A program made the position numbers and the translations under genes. Shown here piece after piece: positions 35,700-44,433 of a stretch of 64,000 bases of DNA. The DNA comes from Paenarthrobacter nicotinovorans (GTDB lineage: Bacteria; Actinomycetota; Actinomycetes; Actinomycetales; Micrococcaceae). Within the stretch, counting starts at the first letter, position 1, and each line of letters starts with the position of its first letter. The notes beneath the pieces were generated by a model. The model saw only the letters and a program-made list of their open reading frames with translations, searched no databases and had not been told where the DNA came from. The stretch lies in contig NZ_SZVS01000010.1 in NCBI RefSeq assembly GCF_007670255.1, positions 1-64,000 on the forward strand, written 5' to 3'.

Positions 35700-35720
35700 G
35701 TGCACAATTCAATTGTGCAC
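35700..35720. promoter_or_regulatory. Perfect palindromic OhrR operator
   Basis: GTGCACAATT-C-AATTGTGCAC, a 21-bp perfect inverted repeat just upstream of ohrR. It contains the ACAATT/AATTGT half-sites known from OhrR boxes. Repression of ohrR-ohr from this site is inferred. Confidence 0.85.
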
Positions 35721-35741
35721 AACTTATTCCCGCCCACCCAC

Positions 35742-35805
35742 CCAACTGAGGGACAGCACATGCTCCACTGAGCACTCAATAGAGCATGTGCTGTCCCTCA
35801 GTTGG
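35742..35805. repeat. Palindromic repeat, CCCAAC family (copy 2)
   Basis: Arms 35742-35765 and 35782-35805 are perfect 24-bp complements with a 16-base loop. The core GGGACAGCA...GCTC is shared with the copies at 81, 42954 and 59488. It ends one base before the stop of the M20 gene. Confidence 0.85.
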
Positions 35806-35806
35806 C

Positions 35807-37012
35807 CTACTGCTCGAGGTCCCGGATGGTGCGGAGGGCGGCACCCGTGAGGACCCGGATGGCGTACCCCAGCGCACGCTCGTCCACGATGAAGTCTCCG
35901 CGGTGCAGGTCATATTCTTCGCCGCCCGGAGTGTGGGTGCCCAGGCGCATCATGGCACCGGGGAGATCCGCCAGGAACCACGCGAAATCCTCCCCGCCCA
36001 TGGACTGGGGAGTCAGGACCACGGCGTTCTCCCCCAGCTCAGCGCGGGCCGATGCCTCGATGAGCGCTGTTTCATGCTCCGAGTTCACCACCGGAGGGAC
36101 GCCACGGGTGTGCTCCAGGTGCACGTCCACGCCGTAGGGCGCGGCGACCTGCTTCACGACGTCGTCCAGCAACTCACCAGCGTCATGCCAGGCGTCCCGG
36201 TCCAGGCAGCGCATCGTGCCGGCCATGTATCCGCTGCCGGGAATCGCGTTGGGAGCCGACCCCGCGGAGATCTGCCCCCACACCACGGACACACCACTGC
36301 GGACATCGACCCGCCGGGAAAGGACAGCGGGCACGTTGACGGCGATCTGCGCCAGCGCGAAGACCAGGTCTTCGGTCAGATGCGGACGGGACGTGTGCCC
36401 ACCGCGCCCGGACAGTTCGATCTTTATGGTGTCGGAGGCAGAAGTGATGGCGCCGATGCGGGTACCGATCTGGCCAACGTTGATGCGCGGATCGCAGTGC
36501 AGGGCCAGGATGCGCGGAACACCTTCCAGAACACCCTGTTCGATGCAGGACAACGCCCCGCCAGGCATGGTTTCCTCGGCCGGCTGGAAGATGATCCGGA
36601 CCGTGCCGCCCAACGGATTGTTCTTGTGCATGCGCTGGAGAACCAAGGCGATGCCCAGCATGGTGGTGGTGTGGATGTCGTGGCCGCAGGCGTGGGTGAC
36701 ACCGTGGTTCTTGGAGGCGAACGGCAGGCCGGTTTCCTCGATGATCGGCAAGGCGTCAATGTCACCACGAAGGGCTGTCGCGATGGGCCCCTCCCCCACA
36801 TCGACCGTCAGGCCGGTGCCTTCGAGCCGACGAGGATTCAGCCCCGCCGCTTCCAGTCGTTCGACGAGCTTGTCCGTGGTCCGGAACTCCTTGAAGGACA
36901 GCTCCGGGTGCGCATGGAGGTCGCGCCGGAATTCGATGAGTCCTGGCAACAGTTCATCAACCCAGGGGCCAACGACAGGAGTGGGCTCAGTTTCAGTCGT
37001 GTAATTGCGCAC
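35807..37012 (-). CDS. M20 family amidohydrolase/metallopeptidase
   Basis: A 401-residue zinc hydrolase of the hippurate/N-acyl-amino-acid/IAA-conjugate hydrolase group. RRDLHAHPELSFKE is the family start, ACGHDIHTTTML carries metal ligands, QPAEETMPGG the catalytic Glu region, and MGGEDFAWFL the last ligand region. The dimerisation domain occupies about residues 185-295. The true substrate cannot be told. GTG start at 37012 with TAGAGT six bases upstream suggests a leaderless message. A palindromic repeat abuts its stop. Confidence 0.92.
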   Translation of the reverse strand: MRNYTTETEPTPVVGPWVDELLPGLIEFRRDLHAHPELSFKEFRTTDKLVERLEAAGLNPRRLEGTGLTVDVGEGPIATALRGDIDALPIIEETGLPFASKNHGVTHACGHDIHTTTMLGIALVLQRMHKNNPLGGTVRIIFQPAEETMPGGALSCIEQGVLEGVPRILALHCDPRINVGQIGTRIGAITSASDTIKIELSGRGGHTSRPHLTEDLVFALAQIAVNVPAVLSRRVDVRSGVSVVWGQISAGSAPNAIPGSGYMAGTMRCLDRDAWHDAGELLDDVVKQVAAPYGVDVHLEHTRGVPPVVNSEHETALIEASARAELGENAVVLTPQSMGGEDFAWFLADLPGAMMRLGTHTPGGEEYDLHRGDFIVDERALGYAIRVLTGAALRTIRDLEQ

Positions 37013-37018
37013 GTCACA

Positions 37019-37024
37019 ACTCTA
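37019..37024 (-). promoter_or_regulatory. Putative -10 box for leaderless M20 peptidase transcript
   Basis: TAGAGT on the minus strand six bases before the GTG start. Confidence 0.45.
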
Positions 37025-37045
37025 GCCATCCACGGCACAGGAAGA

Positions 37046-37103
37046 ACGAAAGCCACCTCTTGGTTACGCCGCGTTCAGACGCAGGACAACCAAAGAGGTG
37101 GCT
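37046..37103 (-). terminator. Terminator of manC
   Basis: Stem AGCCACCTCT-TGGTT against AACCAAAGAGGTGGCT (one-base bulge), followed on the minus strand by TTCGTT. It lies 18 bases beyond the manC stop. Confidence 0.7.
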
Positions 37104-37120
37104 CACGGTATAAGACGGCG

Positions 37121-38254
37121 CTACAGGACGTCCGTGTCTCCGCTGGCTTTCAGCGCATCCACGGTGCCCTTCACCAACTGGGCATGTTCCTTGGTGGTAA
37201 CCAGCAGCGCGTCCGGGGTATCCACGATCACGACGTCCTTGATGCCGATGAGGGCGATGACGCGCTTGGTATCGGAAACCACCACGCCACTGGCGTTCTC
37301 CGCGAACACGCGTGCGCCCTCGCCGAGAACCGTCACTTCATCGACGTCGCCGGCGTTGTTCAGGCGACCGATCGCCGCAAAGTCGCCGACGTCGTCCCAG
37401 CGGAAGGTGCCGGGCACGACGGCGACATCGCCGGCTGCCGCTGCGGGCTCGGCGACGGCGTAGTCAATGGCAATCTTGGGCAGGGTGGGCCACACCCGGG
37501 CCGTTACTTCGGCACGCTGCGGAGTGTCCCATGCCGCGGCAATCTCCTGGAGACCTGCGAAGAGCTCGGGCTGGTTGGCTTCGAGGTGCTTGAGCATCAG
37601 CGCCACGGGAGCGACGAACATGCCGGCGTTCCACACGTAATCGCCTGCCTCGACGTACTTGTCGGCAACTTCCTGGCTGGGCTTCTCAACGAACTCCGCA
37701 ACGGCCAGGGCATTCGGCGCACCCTCAATGTTGAGCGCGGCGCCGGAGCGAATGTAGCCGAAGCCCGTGGACGGGTGCGTGGGCTTGATGCCGATGGTGA
37801 CGATCTTGCCTTCGGCCGCGGTGTAGATCGCTTCGCGGACCGTCTCCTGGAAGAGGTCGTCGGGGCTGATCACCTGGTCCGCGGCGAAGGAGCCCATGAT
37901 GGTGTCGGGATCGCGGCGGTAAAGGATGGCCGCGGCAAGGCCGATGGCGGCGCCGGAGTCCTTGGGCTCACTCTCAAGGACGAGCTCGTCGTCGCCCACT
38001 TCGGGGAGCTGGCGGCAGACTGCCGCGCGGTGGGCTTCGCCTGTTACGACCAGAACGCGTTCGCCGGCCAGCGGCTCCAAGCGGTCGTAGGTAGCCCTCA
38101 ACAAGGTGCTGCCCGAGCCGGTGAGGTCGTGCAGGAATTTAGGCGCAGCGGCACGCGAGAGTGGCCATAGCCGGGTCCCCACACCGCCCGCCGGAATGAC
38201 CGCATGGAAGCGGTTCATGGGCGATTCCGGGTATTTCGCGTCTTCTGTACTCAC
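37121..38254 (-). CDS. manC: Mannose-1-phosphate guanylyltransferase
   Basis: Makes GDP-mannose from GTP and mannose-1-phosphate for glycan synthesis. AVIPAGGVGTRLWPLSRAA is the nucleotidyltransferase signature, with FAADQVI, GFGYIRSG and VEKP following as usual. At 377 residues it lacks the C-terminal isomerase domain of bifunctional enzymes, matching the actinobacterial ManC/ManB type. GTG start at 38254 has TAAAGT six bases upstream, indicating a leaderless message; an ATG at 38218 directly before the signature is the alternative. It diverges from sdhCDAB. Confidence 0.93.
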   Translation of the reverse strand: MSTEDAKYPESPMNRFHAVIPAGGVGTRLWPLSRAAAPKFLHDLTGSGSTLLRATYDRLEPLAGERVLVVTGEAHRAAVCRQLPEVGDDELVLESEPKDSGAAIGLAAAILYRRDPDTIMGSFAADQVISPDDLFQETVREAIYTAAEGKIVTIGIKPTHPSTGFGYIRSGAALNIEGAPNALAVAEFVEKPSQEVADKYVEAGDYVWNAGMFVAPVALMLKHLEANQPELFAGLQEIAAAWDTPQRAEVTARVWPTLPKIAIDYAVAEPAAAAGDVAVVPGTFRWDDVGDFAAIGRLNNAGDVDEVTVLGEGARVFAENASGVVVSDTKRVIALIGIKDVVIVDTPDALLVTTKEHAQLVKGTVDALKASGDTDVL

Positions 38255-38260
38255 CGCAAC

Positions 38261-38266
38261 ACTTTA
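38261..38266 (-). promoter_or_regulatory. Putative -10 box for leaderless manC transcript
   Basis: TAAAGT on the minus strand six bases before the GTG start. Confidence 0.45.
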
Positions 38267-38382
38267 TCCGACGCAACCGGGAAGCTCCGCAGAACGCCAC
38301 GGATGTGGCGTTCGTCTCAGACGGTACCCAAAATCGCCTGAATCCGGGCAGGAAACATGGAATTAACAAGCAGAGAAGCCGG

Positions 38383-38423
38383 GCCTAAATTGAATATGCT
38401 GTGAGCGAAGCCTAGATTTAGGC
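38383..38423. promoter_or_regulatory. Inverted repeat in the sdh promoter region
   Basis: GCCTAAAT at 38383-38390 and ATTTAGGC at 38416-38423, eight-base exact arms with a 25-base spacer that includes GAATATGCT, a possible -10 stretch. It may be a binding site for a dimeric regulator of sdhCDAB; tentative. Confidence 0.4.
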
Positions 38424-38507
38424 GTGAGCTACGAGTGCTCTCGCAGCAGGCGTTCCCCCCGCATGGATCCCATGCCAGCGCCGCTGTGTTGCAGGAAGGT
38501 TTAATCA

Positions 38508-38888
38508 GTGCCGACAAAACCAGCTGGCACCTTGTACCGCGGCCGTGAAGGCATGTGGTCCTGGGTTGGACACCGTATTACCGGTGTAGTGATCTTTTTC
38601 TTCTTGTTGGTCCATGTGCTGGACACCTCATTGGTGCGCGTGTCCCCTGAGGCCTACACGGCCGTCATTGGTGCCTACAAGAACCCCCTCATGGCCCTGG
38701 GTGAAACGGGCCTGGTCGCTGCGATCATCTTCCACGCCTTCAACGGCCTGCGCGTGATCGCGATCGACTTCTGGAAGAAGGGCGCGAAGTACCAGCGCCA
38801 GATGCTGTGGGTCGTGCTTGCACTGTGGCTGGTCACGTTCGCCGGCTTCGCCATCCGCCACCTTTCCCTCGCGCTGGGAGGCCACTAA
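38508..38888 (+). CDS. sdhC: Succinate dehydrogenase cytochrome b subunit
   Basis: Membrane anchor subunit, 126 residues with three helices. WSWVGHRITGVVIFFFLLVH contains the heme-ligand histidine region typical of SdhC. The GTG start at 38508 has a GGAAGG site eight bases upstream. It opens the sdhCDAB operon, which feeds electrons from succinate to menaquinone or ubiquinone. Confidence 0.94.
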   Translation: MPTKPAGTLYRGREGMWSWVGHRITGVVIFFFLLVHVLDTSLVRVSPEAYTAVIGAYKNPLMALGETGLVAAIIFHAFNGLRVIAIDFWKKGAKYQRQMLWVVLALWLVTFAGFAIRHLSLALGGH

Positions 38889-38891
38889 GCC

Positions 38892-39368
38892 ATGACAACC
38901 ATCGAAACACCACGCAGTGGAAAAATCGGGACCGGGAAGATCGCCCCGAAGTACAACCGCAATGGCTCCAGCCGCGGCAACTTCGAGATGATCGCCTGGC
39001 TCTTCATGCGCCTGTCCGGCATCGTGCTGGTGGTGCTGATCTTCGGCCACCTCTTCGTGAACCTCCTGGTCGGCGAAGGCATCCACGCCATCGACTTCGG
39101 TTTCGTCGCCGGCAAGTGGGCCGATCCGTTCTGGCAGTTCTGGGACCTGGCCATGCTGTGGCTTGCCATGCTGCACGGCACCAACGGTGTCCGCACCATC
39201 ATCAATGACTACGCCGAGAAGGATTCCACGCGCTTCTGGCTCAAGATGGTCCTCTACGCGGCCACGCTGGTCATCATCATCCTGGGCACCCTGGTGATCT
39301 TCACGTTCAACCCGTGCCCCGTCGTCGACGGCGTCCAGCTTCCCGGCGGATTCTGCCCGGCACCGTAG
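38892..39368 (+). CDS. sdhD: Succinate dehydrogenase hydrophobic membrane anchor subunit
   Basis: Second anchor, 158 residues with three transmembrane helices (FMRLSGIVLVVLIFGHLFV, LAMLWLAMLHGTNGVRTI, VLYAATLVIIILGTLVIF). HLFV and LHGTNG hold the conserved histidines that contact heme or quinone. It starts 3 nt after sdhC. A 100-base gap follows before sdhA. Confidence 0.93.
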   Translation: MTTIETPRSGKIGTGKIAPKYNRNGSSRGNFEMIAWLFMRLSGIVLVVLIFGHLFVNLLVGEGIHAIDFGFVAGKWADPFWQFWDLAMLWLAMLHGTNGVRTIINDYAEKDSTRFWLKMVLYAATLVIIILGTLVIFTFNPCPVVDGVQLPGGFCPAP

Positions 39369-39468
39369 CGGCCCGTGCCGCATCGGCGTGGCCGGCTTGC
39401 CGGTCCGCCTGAAGTAGCGGAGCAGCCTCCGCCGACCATCTGAATTTTTGAAAGAGAGAGCATCTGGT

Positions 39469-41268
39469 ATGCAGGTCCATAAGTACGACGTCGTCATTGT
39501 CGGTGCAGGTGGCGCCGGCATGCGCGCCGCGATCGAGTCCGGTCAGCGCGCACGCACAGCGGTACTGACCAAGCTCTACCCCACCCGCTCGCACACCGGT
39601 GCAGCGCAGGGTGGCATGTGTGCAGCACTGGCCAACGTCGAGGAAGACAACTGGGAATGGCACACCTTTGACACCATCAAGGGTGGCGACTACCTGGTTG
39701 ACCAGGACGCAGCCGAGGTCATGGCGAAGGAAGCCATCGACGCCGTGCTGGACCTGGAAAAGATGGGTCTGCCGTTCAACCGCACCCCCGAGGGCCGGAT
39801 CGACCAGCGACGCTTCGGTGGCCACACCCGTGACCACGGCAAGGCTCCCGTCCGTCGCGCCTGCTATGCAGCAGACCGCACCGGTCACATGATCCTCCAG
39901 ACCCTGTACCAAAACTGTGTCAAGCACAACGTTGAGTTCTACAACGAGTACTACGTCCTTGACCTCCTGATCGTCGAGGAAGACGCCGTACGCGAGGACG
40001 GTACGCCGTACAAGCAGAAGCGTGTTGCCGGCGTCGTCTCCTACGACCTCGCTTCCGGCGAACTGCACGTCTTCCAGGCCAAGTCTGTCGTCTTCGCCTC
40101 CGGCGGCGCCGGCAAGGTCTTCAAGACCACCTCCAACGCCCACACCCTGACCGGTGACGGCATGGGCATCGCCTTCCGCCGCGGCATCCCCCTGGAAGAC
40201 ATGGAGTTCTTCCAGTTCCACCCGACAGGCCTCGCCGGCCTGGGCATCCTCCTGACCGAGGGTGCACGTGGTGAAGGTGCCATCCTGCGTAACTCCGAAG
40301 GTGAGCGCTTCATGGAGCGCTACGCCCCCACCATCAAGGACCTCGCACCCCGTGACATTGTGGCCCGCGCCATGGCCAACGAAGTGCGTGAGGGACGCGG
40401 TTGTGGCCCGAACAAGGACTACGTCCTTCTGGACCTCACCCACCTTGAGCCTGCACACATCGAGGCCAAGCTTCCGGACATCACGGAGTTCGCCCGCACC
40501 TACCTTGGTGTGGAACCGTTCACCGATCCCGTCCCGGTGTTCCCGACGGCGCACTACGCCATGGGTGGCATCCCCACCAACATCTCCACCGAGGTGCTCC
40601 AGGACAACGACACGATCGTTCCCGGCCTTTACGCAGCCGGTGAAGTTGCCTGTGTCTCCGTCCACGGCTCGAACCGACTGGGCACCAACTCGCTCCTGGA
40701 CATCAACGTCTTCGGCAAGCGTGCCGGCATCGCCGCAGCGGAGTACTCCAAGACCGCCGACTTCGTCGAGCTGCCGGAGAACCCCGAGGCAATGACCCGC
40801 GGCATCCTTGATGGCCTGCTCAGCGGCAACGGCACCGAGCGCGTCGCGCAGATCCGCAAGGAACTGCAGGACACCATGGATGCCAACATGCAGGTTTTCC
40901 GCACCAAGGAATCCCTGGAGCAGGTTCTCCGCGACATCGCATCCTTCGAAGAGCGGTACAAGCACGTTACCGTCCAGGACAAGGGCAAGCGCTTCAACCT
41001 GGACCTCCTGGAAGCCGTGGAGCTGGGCTTCCTGCTGGACATGGCCAAGGTCATGACCGTCGGTGCCCTGCACCGCGAGGAATCCCGTGGTGGCCACTAC
41101 CGCGAGGACTTCCCGGACCGCGACGACGAGAAGTTCATGAAGCACTCCATGGCTTACCTGGACAACTCCGTCACTGCCGCCTCCTCGGCGGAATCCGTTG
41201 CGGGCATCCGTCTGGAGACGAAGCCCGTGATCTTCACCCGTTACGAGCCGATGGAGCGTAAGTACTAA
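39469..41268 (+). CDS. sdhA: Succinate dehydrogenase flavoprotein subunit
   Basis: Catalytic FAD subunit, 599 residues. [17 protein letters not shown] is the dinucleotide fold, the covalent-flavin His lies in [14 protein letters not shown], the dicarboxylate site includes [14 protein letters not shown], and [12 protein letters not shown] and [10 protein letters not shown] follow. The ATG at 39469 is preferred to the TTG at 39448. Its stop shares one base with the sdhB start (TAATG). Confidence 0.97.
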   Translation: MQVHKYDVVIVGAGGAGMRAAIESGQRARTAVLTKLYPTRSHTGAAQGGMCAALANVEEDNWEWHTFDTIKGGDYLVDQDAAEVMAKEAIDAVLDLEKMGLPFNRTPEGRIDQRRFGGHTRDHGKAPVRRACYAADRTGHMILQTLYQNCVKHNVEFYNEYYVLDLLIVEEDAVREDGTPYKQKRVAGVVSYDLASGELHVFQAKSVVFASGGAGKVFKTTSNAHTLTGDGMGIAFRRGIPLEDMEFFQFHPTGLAGLGILLTEGARGEGAILRNSEGERFMERYAPTIKDLAPRDIVARAMANEVREGRGCGPNKDYVLLDLTHLEPAHIEAKLPDITEFARTYLGVEPFTDPVPVFPTAHYAMGGIPTNISTEVLQDNDTIVPGLYAAGEVACVSVHGSNRLGTNSLLDINVFGKRAGIAAAEYSKTADFVELPENPEAMTRGILDGLLSGNGTERVAQIRKELQDTMDANMQVFRTKESLEQVLRDIASFEERYKHVTVQDKGKRFNLDLLEAVELGFLLDMAKVMTVGALHREESRGGHYREDFPDRDDEKFMKHSMAYLDNSVTAASSAESVAGIRLETKPVIFTRYEPMERKY

Positions 41269-42050
41269 TGACGACCGAAATGGCAGAGCCCGCATCCAAG
41301 ATCGAGCTCCCGGCGAGTGTTGCCGGCGACGGTGAAATTCCCACGTTCCACATCACGCTCCGCGTGCGCCGCTACGATCCGGAAATCTCGGAAGAGGCGC
41401 GCTGGGACGACTACAAGCTGACCATGTACGGCACGGACCGTGTGCTGGACGCCCTGCACAAGGTCAAGTGGGAGATCGACGGCACGGTTTCGTTCCGCCG
41501 CTCCTGCGCCCACGGTGTCTGTGGCTCCGATGCGATGCGCATCAACGGCCGCAACCGCCTCGCCTGCAAGACGCTGCTGAAGGACCTGGACACGTCCAAG
41601 CCCATCACCGTCGAGCCGATCAAGGGCCTCCCCGTGGAGAAGGACCTGATCGTGGACATGGAACCGTTCTTCCAGTCCTTCCGCGAAGTGATGCCGTTCC
41701 TGATCAACAAGGGCCACGAGCCCACCAAGGAACGCCTGCAGTCCGTCGAGGACCGTGAGCGCTTTGACGACACCACCAAGTGCATCCTGTGCGCAGCCTG
41801 CACCTCGTCCTGCCCGGTCTTCTGGACCGACGGCCAGTACTTCGGCCCGGCAGCGATCGTCAACGCACACCGCTTCATCTTCGATTCCCGTGATGACGCC
41901 GGCGACATGCGCCTTGAGATCCTCAACGACAAGGAAGGCGTGTGGCGCTGCCGCACCACCTTCAACTGCTCGGAAGCATGCCCCCGTGGCATCCAGGTGA
42001 CCAAGGCAATCGCCGAGGTCAAGCAAGCCATCCTGGCCCGCAAGATCTAG
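41268..42050 (+). CDS. sdhB: Succinate dehydrogenase iron-sulfur subunit
   Basis: Electron-transfer subunit, 260 residues. FRRSCAHGVCGSDAM begins the [2Fe-2S] site with Asp in the third ligand position, as in E. coli SdhB; CILCAACTSSCP is the [4Fe-4S] motif and CSEACPRGIQ the [3Fe-4S] motif. All ligands are present. It ends the operon and is followed by a strong hairpin terminator. Confidence 0.97.
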   Translation: MTTEMAEPASKIELPASVAGDGEIPTFHITLRVRRYDPEISEEARWDDYKLTMYGTDRVLDALHKVKWEIDGTVSFRRSCAHGVCGSDAMRINGRNRLACKTLLKDLDTSKPITVEPIKGLPVEKDLIVDMEPFFQSFREVMPFLINKGHEPTKERLQSVEDRERFDDTTKCILCAACTSSCPVFWTDGQYFGPAAIVNAHRFIFDSRDDAGDMRLEILNDKEGVWRCRTTFNCSEACPRGIQVTKAIAEVKQAILARKI

Positions 42051-42074
42051 TCAGCCGTTCCCTCAAGAACAGCA

Positions 42075-42125
42075 CGACGACGGCGCCGCTCACCTGCGCA
42101 GGTGAGGGGCGCCGTCGTCGTTAAT
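42075..42125 (+). terminator. Terminator of the sdhCDAB operon
   Basis: A 13-bp outer stem CGACGACGGCGCC and complement, with an inner CTCACCT/AGGTGAG stem, followed by TTAAT. The T run is short. Confidence 0.8.
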
Positions 42126-42164
42126 CAACCGCCGCAACCCACATCCCAACGCAAGGAGACCAGC

Positions 42165-42941
42165 GTGTCACGCTCTGAGAAGATCAGCTTCACGGGAAGC
42201 ACCGGCGATACGCTGGCCGGAATTGTGGACGTACCCGAAGGTCCCGTGCGGGGCTGGGGCGTGTACTCGCACGGGCTGACGCTGGGTAAGGACAGCCCTG
42301 CGGCGTCGCGTATCTGCAAGGGCCTGGCCGAGCAGGGTGTTGGCATGCTCCGGTTCGACAACCTGGGCCTCGGCGGGTCCGAAGGCGAATGGTCGGCTGG
42401 ATCGTTCAGCGTCAAGGTGGCCGACACCATCCTGGCGGCAGACTTCATGCGGCTCACCGGCCGGGAGATCTCTTTGCTGGTAGGCCATTCCTTCGGGGGT
42501 GCGGCTGTCCTGGCCGCTGCCCGTGACATTCCGGGGCTGAACGCTGTGGTGACTGTCGGTGCGCCGTATGAACCCAAGCATGTCGAGCACATGTTCGACG
42601 CCGAAATCGAATCCATTTTGCGCGACGGCAGGGCCGTGGTGGACCTGGGCGGACGTCCCATGGAGATCCGCCGGCACTTCGTGGAGGACGTAGAGCGGGC
42701 TGACCTGCGCGACTGCATCCGGACGCTCCACAAGCCCCTAATGGTGATGCACTCCCCTACCGACAACACCGTGGGGATCGACAACGCGAGTGAAATCTTC
42801 CGCACTGCCCGGCATCCGCGAAGCTTCATCTCCCTTGAAGGCAGCGAACATCTCCTGACGGGCAAAGGCCAGGCCGCGCGAGTGGCGCGCATCATCGGTG
42901 CCTGGGCCGACCCCTATCTGGAGATCCGCGACGCCACCTGA
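42165..42941 (+). CDS. Alpha/beta hydrolase
   Basis: A 258-residue hydrolase with the nucleophile elbow VGHSFGGAA (Ser), the later Asp in HSPTDNTV and the catalytic His in SEHLLTG, an intact triad. YSHGLTLGKDSPAASRI supplies the oxyanion region. It resembles short-chain acyl or OsmC-linked serine hydrolases, but the substrate is unknown. GTG start at 42165 with AAGGAG six bases upstream; the longer open frame is not used. It lies between the sdh terminator and a palindromic repeat, so it is probably monocistronic. Confidence 0.88.
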   Translation: MSRSEKISFTGSTGDTLAGIVDVPEGPVRGWGVYSHGLTLGKDSPAASRICKGLAEQGVGMLRFDNLGLGGSEGEWSAGSFSVKVADTILAADFMRLTGREISLLVGHSFGGAAVLAAARDIPGLNAVVTVGAPYEPKHVEHMFDAEIESILRDGRAVVDLGGRPMEIRRHFVEDVERADLRDCIRTLHKPLMVMHSPTDNTVGIDNASEIFRTARHPRSFISLEGSEHLLTGKGQAARVARIIGAWADPYLEIRDAT

Positions 42942-42953
42942 CGGCCCTGCCCA

Positions 42954-43019
42954 CCCAAGTAGGGGACAGCAAACGCTCCACTGAGGCGTCAGTGGAGCAT
43001 TTGCTGTCCCCTAGTTGGG
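42954..43019. repeat. Palindromic repeat, CCCAAC family (copy 3)
   Basis: Arms 42954-42984 and 42989-43019 pair over 31 bp with two mismatches and a four-base loop. Core GGGGACAGCA and GCTCCACTGA are shared with the other copies. It sits between the convergent stops at 42941 and 43023 and may also act as a terminator. Confidence 0.88.
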
Positions 43020-43022
43020 TAG

Positions 43023-44324
43023 CTACTTGCCGATGGCGGCCTTGCTTTCACTGAGCCACTGCTCGGCTGCCTTCTCCGGGGTCAGCCGCTTGAACAGGAC
43101 CTCGGTGTTGATGCGGGCCGTGATCTCGGAAACGGCAGTGGAGCCGGTAGGTCCGATGTACGTTGGGGCGAAGTCCATCTTGCCGATCTGGTCGATGTAG
43201 GCGGCCTCAACCTTGCCCTGGGGCGTCAGCAGGTCCTGGACGGCTGTGCGCATTCCCGCATTGCTGGGTACGCCTCGGTCGCTCTGGATGATCTTGGCCG
43301 CGGCCTCGTTGTTGACCAGGAAGCTCACCAGTTTGGCAGCGGCATCCGTGTGCTTGCTGCGGGCGGAAATGGTGTAGAACTGCGAGGACTGGAGCCAGAT
43401 ACCCGGGGTGGGCGTCTCGCCGGGGAGCTTGAGCAATTTCAGGTCGGCCCCCGATGCCTTGCTGAGCGCAGTGAGGGAGTTGCTCCAGGTGAGCATCATG
43501 CCGGCTTGCCCCATGCCCATGAGCGTCTGCTCCGTGCTGGCATTGAGCTTCTCGACCGTCTCGGAGGCGCTGGGGGCCGCACCTGACTCGCTGAGCTTCA
43601 ACGAGAAGTCGAAGTAGTCCTGCACCGTGTCCTTGTCCAGGCCCAGCTGGCCGTCTTGGGTGTACAGGGACTTCCCCCGCTGGCGGGCGAAGGCATCCAG
43701 GGAGTCATGGGTTAGAACCGTCGCCGTACCGTAGGTCCCCTTGGGGCTCTTGGCCGTAATGTCCGCAGCCACCTTGGCGAAATCGTCCCAGGACCATTTG
43801 CTGTCATCCGGAAGGGCAACTCCTGCCGCCTGGAAGACAGCAGGGTTCACCACGATCGCCAGTGCGTTGGCCCCGGTGGAGACACCATATTGCTTCCCTT
43901 TCACCTGGCCGTTTTCCACAGCGCCCTGATCCAGCTTTGACAGATCCAGTGAGCCCTGCACCTTGGAGAGGTCCAGAAGTGCGCCGCGATTGGCATATTC
44001 AGCCGGGTAGGCACCTCCCATGGTGATGACATCCGGGGCATCGTTGGCTGCCACCTGGGTGGCCAGTTTGTCGAAGTAGCCACCGATGTCGCCGTACTCG
44101 GGCTTGACCTTGATGTTGGGATTGGCGGCTTCGAACTCCTTGATGGCTTTGTTGGTCAGCTCGGCACGGGAGGCGTTTCCCCACCATGAGAAACGGATTT
44201 CCACTGGCCCGTCTTCAGCTTGGTTGGAGGATGGACTGGAACATGCTGCGGTGAGTCCCAGCATGCCCACGGCAGTAAGGAACGCCAGGGATTTGCGAAT
44301 TTTTCGGAGAGATTTACGCGTCAT
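43023..44324 (-). CDS. Carbohydrate ABC transporter substrate-binding lipoprotein
   Basis: A 433-residue CUT1-type binding protein. Lipobox LTAAC ends the signal at about residue 28. The mature part has WWGNASRAELTNKAIKEFE, the ITMGGAYPAEYANRG region, and AAKLVSFLVNNEAAAKI at the end, as usual in family 1 solute-binding proteins. No permease genes accompany it, so the membrane partner is elsewhere or shared. It diverges from the large glycosidase fusion, and the two probably share an operator and a sugar. Confidence 0.92.
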   Translation of the reverse strand: MTRKSLRKIRKSLAFLTAVGMLGLTAACSSPSSNQAEDGPVEIRFSWWGNASRAELTNKAIKEFEAANPNIKVKPEYGDIGGYFDKLATQVAANDAPDVITMGGAYPAEYANRGALLDLSKVQGSLDLSKLDQGAVENGQVKGKQYGVSTGANALAIVVNPAVFQAAGVALPDDSKWSWDDFAKVAADITAKSPKGTYGTATVLTHDSLDAFARQRGKSLYTQDGQLGLDKDTVQDYFDFSLKLSESGAAPSASETVEKLNASTEQTLMGMGQAGMMLTWSNSLTALSKASGADLKLLKLPGETPTPGIWLQSSQFYTISARSKHTDAAAKLVSFLVNNEAAAKIIQSDRGVPSNAGMRTAVQDLLTPQGKVEAAYIDQIGKMDFAPTYIGPTGSTAVSEITARINTEVLFKRLTPEKAAEQWLSESKAAIGK

Positions 44325-44352
44325 TGGGTAAGCTTCTTTCAGCCTTGAGAAA

Positions 44353-44368
44353 ACGGTTCCTGAAACGT
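44353..44368. promoter_or_regulatory. LacI-like palindromic operator in the divergent sugar promoter
   Basis: ACGGTTCCTGAAACGT keeps the palindromic skeleton ACG.TTC..GAA.CGT. It lies between the binding-protein and glycosidase genes and overlaps the likely -35 of the glycosidase. LacI-type control is inferred; no regulator gene is adjacent. Confidence 0.5.
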
Positions 44369-44380
44369 ATCAAAAGGGTG

Positions 44381-44386
44381 TATATT
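44381..44386 (+). promoter_or_regulatory. Likely -10 box of the glycosidase fusion gene
   Basis: TATATT, 47 bases before the preferred ATG at 44434, leaving room for a short leader with the GAGGAG ribosome site. Confidence 0.55.
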
Positions 44387-44433
44387 CGTCAATGGTTCAG
44401 GCCATGAACTATTCATTCCGCGAGGAGTCCGCC

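Noticed and set aside
39307..41295. 662-codon minus-strand open frame across sdhA
   Set aside because: Exact antisense of a canonical flavoprotein with all motifs; no family features in the antisense product.
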